Source of the DNA: an uncultured Lachnospiraceae bacterium
GTDB lineage: Bacteria; Bacillota; Clostridia; Lachnospirales; Lachnospiraceae
Assembly: GCA_910584945.1 (NCBI GenBank)
Contig: CAJUDY010000031.1
Coordinates: 1 to 47,810 of the forward strand
Reading direction: 5' to 3'
Length of the DNA: 47,810 nucleotides
Shown here: in pieces, positions 41,941 through 47,810 of the stretch
Numbering within the stretch: position 1 is the stretch's first letter
How the letters are laid out: every line of letters starts with the position of its first letter
The notes under the pieces: model-generated
Databases searched by the model: none
Told to the model about the DNA's origin: nothing
Seen by the model: only the letters and a program-made list of their open reading frames with translations
Position numbers and translations under genes: made by a program

Positions 41941-42630
41941 ATGGCAAAAGCAGAATCCCCCTTTTTAATCGTGAATCCCAAGTCCTATCTGTATGGAACG
42001 AAAAGCCTGGAGCTTGCCAAAGCGGCGGACCAGGTGGCGGCAGATACCGGTCTTCAGATTTATTTTACCTGCCCCTACGCGGATATCCGCATGATCCGGG
42101 AGGCGACAAAGCACATCATCGTGTGCGCCCAGTCCATGGACCCGCTGGTACCGGGACGGGGTATGGGTCATGTGCTGCCGGAGTCCTTAAAAGAAGCCGG
42201 AGCCGACGCCCTGTTTTTGAATCACGCGGAGAATCCTAAGACGGTCAGCGACCTTTACGCCACCATCAGGCGGGCGAAAGAGCTTGATATGATCACCGTT
42301 GTGTGCGCGGACTCCACCGTGGAAGCAAAAGCCGTGGCCTGTATGGACCCGGATATCGTTCTGGCGGAACCCACAGACCTGATCGGCACCGGCCAGGTGG
42401 CGGACGATTCCTATACCATCGAGACCGTGAAAGCGCTGCATGAGATCAATCCCAAAGTACTGGTCATGATCGCTTCCGGCGTGAGTACGGCGGACGACTG
42501 CTACAACGTGGTGAGGCTTGGAGCGGACGGAACCGGGGCCACCTCCGGCATCCTGAACGCGCCTTCCCCGGCTGTCCGGGTACGGGAGATGGCAGAGGCT
42601 ATCGTACGGGCGAAAAAAGAAGAAAAATAA
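41941..42630 (+). CDS. Triosephosphate isomerase-like protein, archaeal-type
   Basis: This 229-residue TIM barrel is shorter than bacterial TpiA (about 250) and resembles the archaeal form. The catalytic Lys is in VNPKSYLYG (about 14), the His in LFLNHAENPK (about 95) and the Glu in IVLAEPTDLIGTGQV (about 142). GADGTGATSGILNA near the C-terminus is the phosphate-binding part. It probably interconverts triose phosphates, or a related C4 sugar phosphate, made by the aldolase. A separate housekeeping tpi is expected elsewhere. It ends the operon. Confidence 0.85.
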   Translation: MAKAESPFLIVNPKSYLYGTKSLELAKAADQVAADTGLQIYFTCPYADIRMIREATKHIIVCAQSMDPLVPGRGMGHVLPESLKEAGADALFLNHAENPKTVSDLYATIRRAKELDMITVVCADSTVEAKAVACMDPDIVLAEPTDLIGTGQVADDSYTIETVKALHEINPKVLVMIASGVSTADDCYNVVRLGADGTGATSGILNAPSPAVRVREMAEAIVRAKKEEK

Positions 42631-42647
42631 TTGAGGATTGTCATTCT

Positions 42648-42704
42648 AAAAAAATTGTGCTACAATCACCCTATATTGTGGTTGCCGCACAATTTTTTTC
42701 TTTG
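42648..42704 (+). terminator. Terminator of the aldolase operon
   Basis: AAAAAAATTGTGC (42648-42660) pairs with GCACAATTTTTTT (42687-42699), and CAATCAC (42663-42669) pairs with GTGGTTG (42678-42684) in the inner part. A T run completes it; the A run on the other side makes it bidirectional. Confidence 0.9.
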
Positions 42705-42763
42705 TCCGATTATGGGCATCGGCGGCAGCGACTTTTAAGAAACTGTGGATATCGGAGAGACAC

Positions 42764-43198
42764 ATGATTTGGGAGACACACTGTGCGAAGGAGACCTTTG
42801 CGCTCGGCAGACGAATCGGAGAAGCGGCGCTGCCCGGGACCATCATCGCCCTGGAAGGCGATCTGGGCGTGGGAAAGACTGTTTTTACCCAGGGAGTCGC
42901 CGAAGGGCTTGGGATATCGGAGCCGGTCAACAGTCCGACCTTCACGATCGTGCAGGTATACGAAGGTGGACGTCTTCCCTTTTATCACTTTGACGTATAT
43001 CGGATCGGTGATGTGGAAGAGATGGAAGAGATCGGATACGAAGACTGTTTTTACGCGGAGGGGGTCTGCCTGATCGAGTGGGCGAATCTGATACAAGAAC
43101 TGATTCCCGTGGACCGCTGCCTTGTCAGGATCGAGAAGAATCTTCAGAAAGGCTTTGACTACCGAAGGATTACGGTGGAAGGATTGGAGGTGCTTTAA
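42764..43198 (+). CDS. tsaE: tRNA t6A synthesis ATPase TsaE
   Basis: The 144-residue protein has Walker A LEGDLGVGKTVFTQGVAEGL (about 30-49), SPTFTIVQVYEGG and FYHFDVYRIGDVEEMEEIGYEDCF in outline, the TsaE pattern. It works with TsaB and TsaD to put threonylcarbamoyl on A37 of ANN-reading tRNAs. GGAGAG precedes the ATG. The operon continues tsaB, rimI, and, further on, tsaD. Confidence 0.96.
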   Translation: MIWETHCAKETFALGRRIGEAALPGTIIALEGDLGVGKTVFTQGVAEGLGISEPVNSPTFTIVQVYEGGRLPFYHFDVYRIGDVEEMEEIGYEDCFYAEGVCLIEWANLIQELIPVDRCLVRIEKNLQKGFDYRRITVEGLEVL

Positions 43199-43204
43199 GA
43201 GCCG

Positions 43205-43951
43205 ATGAAAGTTTTGGCTTTGGACAGTTCCGGACTGGTTGCATCCGTTGCTCTGGTGGAAGACGGAGCGATGGGAGGCACGCTGCTGGCAGAGTATTCT
43301 GTGAATTATAAGAAAACCCATTCCCAGACGCTGCTCCCTATGCTGGATGAGATTGTGAAGATGACAGAGCTTTCTCTGGAGACGGTGGACGCCATCGCGG
43401 TGGCGGCAGGACCCGGCTCCTTCACCGGACTGCGGATTGGGTCGGCGACTGCCAAAGGACTGGGGCTTGCTCTTAACAAACCGCTGGTAGCGGTTCCTAC
43501 TCTGGACGCCCTTGCGTTCAATCTGTGGGGCCAGGAGGGGCTGGTCTGTCCTTTGATGGATGCCAGAAGAGAACAGGTCTATACGGGAATCTATGAGTTT
43601 CAGGACGGGCGCTTCACCTGTCTGGTTTCTCCCATGGCAGCGGACATTCGGGAGATTGCCGGGCGGCTTTGTGCGATGAAAAGGGATGTGACTTTTTTAG
43701 GGGACGGGGTCCCTGTATATGGTCACAAATTGACGGAAGTCCTGCTTGCGGAGCTTACGGCGGCAGGAAAGAAGCATTGGTATGCTCCGGCGCATGTCAA
43801 TCGACAGAGAGCCGGAAGCGTGGGCGCCCTGGCGCTTCAGTATATCCGGGAAGGAAAGACGCAGACTGCGGCAGAACACCGGCCGGAATATCTGAGGCTG
43901 TCTCAGGCTGAGAGAGAACGTGCGGAAAAAGACAAAAAGGGGAATGTATGA
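43205..43951 (+). CDS. tsaB: tRNA t6A synthesis protein TsaB
   Basis: The 248-residue protein starts MKVLALDSSGLVASVALVED, the ASKHA fold phosphate loop, with KTHSQTLLPMLDEI and AAGPGSFTGLRIGSATAKGL typical of TsaB. It is the partner that binds and stabilises TsaD. The TGA stop overlaps the rimI start as ATGA. tsaE ends six bases upstream. Confidence 0.95.
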   Translation: MKVLALDSSGLVASVALVEDGAMGGTLLAEYSVNYKKTHSQTLLPMLDEIVKMTELSLETVDAIAVAAGPGSFTGLRIGSATAKGLGLALNKPLVAVPTLDALAFNLWGQEGLVCPLMDARREQVYTGIYEFQDGRFTCLVSPMAADIREIAGRLCAMKRDVTFLGDGVPVYGHKLTEVLLAELTAAGKKHWYAPAHVNRQRAGSVGALALQYIREGKTQTAAEHRPEYLRLSQAERERAEKDKKGNV

Positions 43952-44400
43952 TACGCAGAATGCGGGAGGCAGACATTCCCGGCGCAGCCAGGCTGGAGAA
44001 ACTGTATTTTTCCATGCCCTGGTCCCTGAAACAACTGACCGAAAGCCTTGCGAATCCATCCTATCTGTTTCTGGTGGCGGAGGAAGAAGGCGGAATCGTC
44101 GGCTACGGCGGACTTCTTCGCATTCTGGATGAAGGAGACGTGACCAATATCGTGATCGAAGAAGCGCATCGGGGAAAGGGCCTTGGCAGAAAACTTGCGG
44201 CTGCTCTTGTGGAAGAAGGACATAAATGGGGGATACGTGAATTTACGCTGGAAGTCCGAGTCAGTAATCTTTCAGCAATCCGCATCTATGAAAGCCTTGG
44301 GTTCACAAAAGAAGGACTGCGCAGAAAATTCTATGAAAAACCGACGGAAGATGCATGGATTATGTGGAAAAGAGATGGCAGCGGTTCCCTATTTCTTTGA
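43948..44400 (+). CDS. rimI: Ribosomal-protein alanine N-acetyltransferase RimI
   Basis: This 150-residue GNAT protein has MIRRMREADIPGAARLEKLYF at the start, acetyl-CoA loop EEAHRGKGLGRKLAAALVEEG, and VRVSNLSAIRIYESLGFTKEGLRRKFYEKP, the RimI pattern. It acetylates the N-terminus of ribosomal protein S18 in E. coli. In Firmicutes it commonly sits between tsaB and tsaD. Confidence 0.92.
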   Translation: MIRRMREADIPGAARLEKLYFSMPWSLKQLTESLANPSYLFLVAEEEGGIVGYGGLLRILDEGDVTNIVIEEAHRGKGLGRKLAAALVEEGHKWGIREFTLEVRVSNLSAIRIYESLGFTKEGLRRKFYEKPTEDAWIMWKRDGSGSLFL

Positions 44401-44470
44401 ATTCAGCCGCAGGATATAATCTCCACGTAGGCAGAAAACAGATGCCAGAAGACACGAGGAGGATAAAGCG

Positions 44471-44719
44471 ATGCGTCAGTATACAGATTCGGAGAAAAGA
44501 ACACTGGGGAAAGTTGTCTGCAATCTCTGCGGACGGGAACTGAGACTGGAACAGGGAATCTTGAAGGAAGGCGTGTTCTCAGGGGATACCCGCTGGGGAT
44601 ATTTCTCGGACCGGGACGGAGAACACCACCGGTTTGACCTGTGCGAAGCCTGCTACGAGCGTCTGATCCGCCAGTTTAAAGTCCCGGTGTCGGTGGAAGA
44701 AGAGACGGAACTTTTGTAA
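44471..44719 (+). CDS. Small zinc-ribbon-like protein
   Basis: The 82-residue protein carries two Cys pairs, CNLCG (about 17-21) and CEACYE (about 58-63), suggesting one zinc site. WGYFSDRDGEHHRFDLCEACYERLI separates strands and helix. GAGGAGG lies upstream of the ATG. It lies within the t6A cluster between rimI and rnz. Function is unknown; a link to translation or RNA is only guessed from neighbours. Confidence 0.7.
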   Translation: MRQYTDSEKRTLGKVVCNLCGRELRLEQGILKEGVFSGDTRWGYFSDRDGEHHRFDLCEACYERLIRQFKVPVSVEEETELL

Positions 44720-44770
44720 AAACAGCGGAAGCCCGCCCCGCGCCCGGATTGGTTTGGTAGGAGATTTTTT

Positions 44771-45685
44771 ATGCTTGATGTATGCCTGCTGGGAAGCGGG
44801 GGCATGATGCCGCTTCCCTATCGCTGGCTGACCTCTCTTATGGTGCGCTATAATGGGAGCAGCCTGCTGATTGACTGTGGAGAAGGGACGCAGATCGCGA
44901 TCAAGGAAAAAGGCTGGAGCTTTAAACCGATTGACGTGATCTGCTTTACCCATTATCATGGAGACCATATCAGCGGCCTTCCGGGGCTGCTTTTAACCAT
45001 GGGCAATGCAGAGCGCACAGAACCCCTGACACTCATCGGTCCTAAAGGGCTGGAGCGGGTAGTGAATGCTCTGCGGGTGATTGCGCCGGAACTGCCCTTC
45101 CCTCTTGCGTTTCGTGAAATTCAGGGAGCGGAAGAAGAATTTTTGCTGAACGGTTATCGGCTGAAAGCGTTTCGGGTCAACCATAATGTACTGTGCTACG
45201 GCTATACCCTGGAGCTTTCCCGTGCGGGGAAATTTCAGTTGGAGGAAGCACTTCGATTGGAGATTCCGAAACAATACTGGAGTCGTCTGCAAAAAGGTGA
45301 GACGATCCGGGCGGACGGATGCCTCTATACTCCGGATATGGTGCTTGGAAAGCAGCGAAAAGGAATTAAACTTACGTATTGCACGGATACCAGGCCGACC
45401 AGATCTATCGTGGACAACGCGGCTGGTTCGGATTTGTTCATCTGTGAAGGTATGTACGGAGAAAAGGACAAAGAGACAAAAGCCAGAGAGCACCGGCATA
45501 TGACCTTTTACGAAGCGGCGGGACTGGCAAAAGACGCCGGTGTCAAAGAGCTCTGGCTGACGCATTACAGCCCTTCTCTGACCCATCCGGAAGAATATAT
45601 GGAAGAAGTGCGGAAGATCTTTCCCCATTCACAGGCGGGAAAAGACCGGAAGTCCGTGGAACTGGATTTTGAAAAGGAAGATTGA
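44771..45685 (+). CDS. rnz: Ribonuclease Z
   Basis: The 304-residue metallo-beta-lactamase fold enzyme cuts 3' trailers from tRNA precursors lacking CCA. The metal motif HYHGDHISGLPGLL is near residue 60, with LIDCGEGTQ before it, TYCTDTRPT about 200 and HMTFYEAAGLAKDAGVKELWLTHYSPS near the end. The neighbouring tRNA-Ser genes do not encode CCA, in keeping with a need for this enzyme. AGGAG precedes ATG 44771. Confidence 0.95.
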   Translation: MLDVCLLGSGGMMPLPYRWLTSLMVRYNGSSLLIDCGEGTQIAIKEKGWSFKPIDVICFTHYHGDHISGLPGLLLTMGNAERTEPLTLIGPKGLERVVNALRVIAPELPFPLAFREIQGAEEEFLLNGYRLKAFRVNHNVLCYGYTLELSRAGKFQLEEALRLEIPKQYWSRLQKGETIRADGCLYTPDMVLGKQRKGIKLTYCTDTRPTRSIVDNAAGSDLFICEGMYGEKDKETKAREHRHMTFYEAAGLAKDAGVKELWLTHYSPSLTHPEEYMEEVRKIFPHSQAGKDRKSVELDFEKED

Positions 45686-45695
45686 GAAGATTGAT

Positions 45696-46724
45696 ATGGA
45701 AGAACAAAAAGACATATTGATTCTGGCGATTGAAAGTTCATGCGACGAGACGGCGGCTGCGGTTGTGAAAAATGGCAGAGAGGTTCTGTCGAACGTGATC
45801 TCCTCTCAGATCGTCCTGCATACCGTCTATGGCGGGGTGGTGCCGGAGATTGCGTCTAGAAAACATATTGAAAAGATCAATGAAGTGATCCAGGAAGCTC
45901 TGGATCAGGCAAAGATGACGCTTGGAGACCTTAGTGCGGTGGGAGTAACCTACGGCCCGGGACTGGTAGGCGCGCTTCTGGTAGGCGTTGCGGAGGCAAA
46001 AGCGATCAGCTATGGGGCGCATCTGCCGCTGATCGGCGTTCATCATATTGAAGGACATATCTCAGCGAACTATATCGAACATAAAGAATTAGAACCGCCG
46101 TTTCTCTGTCTGGTCGTGTCCGGCGGGCACACCCATCTGGTGATTGTCCGGGATTACGGCAGTTATGAGATCATCGGAAGAACCAGAGACGATGCGGCAG
46201 GAGAGGCTTTTGACAAAGTGGCGCGTGCCATCGGACTTGGATATCCGGGAGGACCAAAGATCGACAAGGCGTCAAAAGAAGGAAATCCGGAGGCGATTCA
46301 TTTTCCGCGGGCCAAAGTGGAAGACGCTCCCTATGACTTCAGCTTCAGCGGCGTGAAATCAGCGGTGCTGAATTATCTGAACGGATGCCGGATGAAGGGA
46401 GAAGAGATCATTAAGGCAGATGTGGCGGCTTCCTTTCAAAGAGCAGTCTGCGAAGTTCTGGTGTCTCATGCCCTGGATGCGGCAAGAGCATATCGGCTCT
46501 CGAAGATTGCTCTGGCAGGAGGCGTGGCTTCCAACTCCGAACTGCGTGCGCTGATGGAAAAAGCATGTCAAAAAGAAGGGATTCCTCTGTATTATCCGTC
46601 CCCTGTTCTCTGCACGGATAACGCGGCGATGATCGGAGCCGCGGCGTATTACGAATACCGAAGAGGAGTCCGGCACGGATTAGATCTGAATGCGGTTCCA
46701 AATCTGAAGTTGGGAGAACGATAG
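45696..46724 (+). CDS. tsaD: tRNA t6A synthesis threonylcarbamoyltransferase TsaD
   Basis: The 342-residue protein has ILAIESSCDETAAAVVKNG at the start, the metal site HHIEGHISANY (about 105-115), and VVSGGHTHLVIVRDYG, AFDKVARAIGLGYPGGPKID and AGGVASNSELRALMEKAC, all typical of TsaD. It transfers threonylcarbamoyl to A37. The frame opens at 45669, but ATG 45696 fits the family start; the ribosome site GAGAAG is weak. It begins ten bases after rnz. Confidence 0.95.
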   Translation: MEEQKDILILAIESSCDETAAAVVKNGREVLSNVISSQIVLHTVYGGVVPEIASRKHIEKINEVIQEALDQAKMTLGDLSAVGVTYGPGLVGALLVGVAEAKAISYGAHLPLIGVHHIEGHISANYIEHKELEPPFLCLVVSGGHTHLVIVRDYGSYEIIGRTRDDAAGEAFDKVARAIGLGYPGGPKIDKASKEGNPEAIHFPRAKVEDAPYDFSFSGVKSAVLNYLNGCRMKGEEIIKADVAASFQRAVCEVLVSHALDAARAYRLSKIALAGGVASNSELRALMEKACQKEGIPLYYPSPVLCTDNAAMIGAAAYYEYRRGVRHGLDLNAVPNLKLGER

Positions 46725-46734
46725 GAGAAGAAAA

Positions 46735-47505
46735 ATGAAGAAGAAATCACGTTGCGTGGCAGTTGTGCTGGCCGGCGGACGCGGAAAGCGTATGGGAACA
46801 ACACTGGCAAAACAGTATCTTCCGATACCGGACAAACCGGTCCTTTACTATACCATGAAGGTGTTTGAAGATTCCGAAGTGATTGACGAAGTGATTCTCG
46901 TAGTTGGAAAAGGACATATTCCCTATTGCCGAAGAGAGATCGTGGAAAAATATAAGTTCCGCAAGGTAACGGCCATTGTGGAAGGCGGAAAAGAACGCTA
47001 TCATTCGGTCTGGCAGGCGCTTCGCATCCTGGAGCGGGAGAATATGCAGAAGGGTTATGTGTTTATTCATGACGGCACTCGGCCCTTTATCAGCGAAGAG
47101 ATTCTGGAGAGAGCTTTTCGGGAAGTCTGCAAAAGCGGCGCCTGCGTGGTGGGAATGCCGGTAAAGGACACCATCAAGGTGGCGGATGAAAAGGGCTGCA
47201 TTGATATAACGCCCAAACGCAGTCTGGTTTGGCAGATTCAGACTCCTCAGGTGTTCTCGTCCGACCTGATCATTCCCGCCTACCGGGAAGTCATAACCAA
47301 GGAAAAAGAGCTTCTCGCCCGGGGAATCCAGATTACGGACGACGCCATGGTGGTGGAAAATGTCTGCGGATGTCCCATTCGGCTGGTGGAGGGCTCCTAT
47401 GATAATATCAAGATTACCACGCCGGAAGACCTGGAGATCGCGGAGTTGTTCGTTGCGGAACGAACCCGAATAAAAAAAGTGAAAAAAATTCAAAGAAGTG
47501 GTTGA
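46735..47505 (+). CDS. ispD: 2-C-methyl-D-erythritol 4-phosphate cytidylyltransferase
   Basis: The 256-residue protein begins with a short basic run and then VVLAGGRGKRMGTTLAKQYLPI, the CTP-binding loop of IspD (also seen in TarI). FIHDGTRPFI, VPVKDTIK-like GMPVKDTIKVAD and ITDDAMVVENV follow. It makes CDP-methylerythritol in the MEP isoprenoid pathway; ribitol-phosphate cytidylyltransferase is a less likely alternative, since no tar genes are near. AGGAG precedes the ATG. Its stop overlaps the -35 of the tRNA promoter. Confidence 0.88.
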   Translation: MKKKSRCVAVVLAGGRGKRMGTTLAKQYLPIPDKPVLYYTMKVFEDSEVIDEVILVVGKGHIPYCRREIVEKYKFRKVTAIVEGGKERYHSVWQALRILERENMQKGYVFIHDGTRPFISEEILERAFREVCKSGACVVGMPVKDTIKVADEKGCIDITPKRSLVWQIQTPQVFSSDLIIPAYREVITKEKELLARGIQITDDAMVVENVCGCPIRLVEGSYDNIKITTPEDLEIAELFVAERTRIKKVKKIQRSG

Positions 47506-47530
47506 CAAGATCTGACTTTTCTGCTAATAT
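47502..47530 (+). promoter_or_regulatory. Promoter of the tRNA-Ser pair
   Basis: TTGACA (47502-47507), exactly 17 bp, TAATAT (47525-47530). The -35 spans the ispD stop. The predicted start is about ten bases before the first tRNA. Confidence 0.8.
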
Positions 47531-47546
47531 ATCACATGTCGCTTAT

Positions 47547-47632
47547 GGAGAGATATCGAAGTGGTCATAACGAGGCGGTCTTGAAAACCGTTTGTCCGTA
47601 AGGGCGCGTGGGTTCGAATCCCACTCTCTCCG
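47547..47632 (+). tRNA. tRNA-Ser (anticodon UGA)
   Basis: Acceptor arms GGAGAGA (47547-47553) and TCTCTCC (47625-47631), discriminator G. The anticodon stem GCGGT/ACCGT holds loop CTTGAAA, with TGA at 47582-47584. A long variable arm and T-loop GGTTCGAATCC fit serine. No CCA is encoded. It reads UCA and related codons. Confidence 0.96.
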
Positions 47633-47697
47633 TTCCACTCGAGAGAGTGTGGTTCTTTCATATATATTGTAATCGTCTGTTGAAGAACAGGCACTTT

Positions 47698-47786
47698 GGA
47701 GAAATACCCAAGTGGCTGAAGGGGCTCCCCTGGAAAGGGAGTAGGTCGTTAATAGCGGCGCGAGGGTTCAAATCCCTCTTTCTCCG
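47698..47786 (+). tRNA. tRNA-Ser (anticodon GGA)
   Basis: Acceptor arms GGAGAAA (47698-47704) and TTTCTCC (47779-47785), discriminator G. The anticodon stem CTCCC/GGGAG holds loop CTGGAAA, with GGA at 47732-47734. The long variable arm is typical of serine. No CCA is encoded. It lies 65 bp after the first tRNA and probably shares its transcript. Confidence 0.96.
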
Positions 47787-47810
47787 TTTCTTTTCTGTCA
47801 AAATGTTAAG

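Noticed and set aside
44720..44770. A sixth GATGC-GGAACT element before rnz.
   Set aside because: It begins with AAAACAGC and ends in TAGGAG, but has neither the GCATC/GATGC arms nor GGAACT.

Overview
The window looks like chromosome from an anaerobic, gut-type Firmicute, most likely a Lachnospiraceae/Clostridia member. The reasons are strong AGGAGG-type ribosome binding sites, a ferredoxin-dependent 2-oxoacid oxidoreductase joined to Ptb/Buk-type substrate-level phosphorylation, a glucitol-class PTS, an hpf-secA-prfB block, and the t6A gene set tsaE-tsaB-rimI-tsaD. Species cannot be named from the sequence alone. Housekeeping blocks alternate with accessory ones.

Region 1 (1-9600) is a catabolic module. 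A phosphate butyryltransferase-type gene and an IclR regulator lie on the minus strand, with a butyrate-kinase-type gene diverging from them. A four-subunit 2-oxoacid:ferredoxin oxidoreductase follows, then a ketopantoate-reductase-family dehydrogenase, a YkvI-like membrane protein, a frameshifted true nitrilase and a remnant of a second C-N hydrolase. A 17-bp operator, GTTTTTATATACAAAAC, is identical at ptb and buk, and a 14/17 match sits at the oxidoreductase promoter. My inference is a route 2-hydroxyacid or nitrile -> 2-oxoacid -> acyl-CoA -> acyl phosphate -> acid + ATP.

Region 2 (9600-11950) is a more AT-rich insert: a DinJ/RelB-like antitoxin without a toxin, then a translationally coupled P-loop ATPase and Toprim-like pair of defence-system type. 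Region 3 (11989-25300) is core: typA, an SSB-like OB-fold protein, a CobO-like adenosyltransferase, dapA-dapB, a small lipoprotein, a eukaryotic-type HisA, hpf, secA, prfB (with its programmed frameshift), an ACT-domain protein, hom and thrH.

Region 4 (25320-30476) is accessory: a GNAT acetyltransferase, an internally deleted AAA/PD-(D/E)XK protein, a DUF6809-like protein, an Rpn-family nuclease, and a second ATPase plus Toprim-like pair whose effector is frameshifted. Tex and an unknown TPR-like protein follow. Region 5 (33600-42630) is a SorC-regulated sugar-alcohol-type system: GutM, PTS EIIC/EIIB/EIIA, two DNA-identical copies of an SAF-domain oxidoreductase on either side of the regulator, a class II aldolase, YjbQ and a short archaeal-type triosephosphate isomerase. 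Region 6 (42760-47810) holds tsaE, tsaB, rimI, a zinc-ribbon protein, rnz, tsaD, ispD and two tRNA-Ser genes.

Two signals stand out beyond the genes. One is a recurrent intercistronic hairpin element (GCATC...GATGCGGAACT, then an AT-rich stretch ending in the Shine-Dalgarno) at five places, directly before unrelated genes. The other is the 1,323-bp identical duplication whose borders coincide with a coding sequence.
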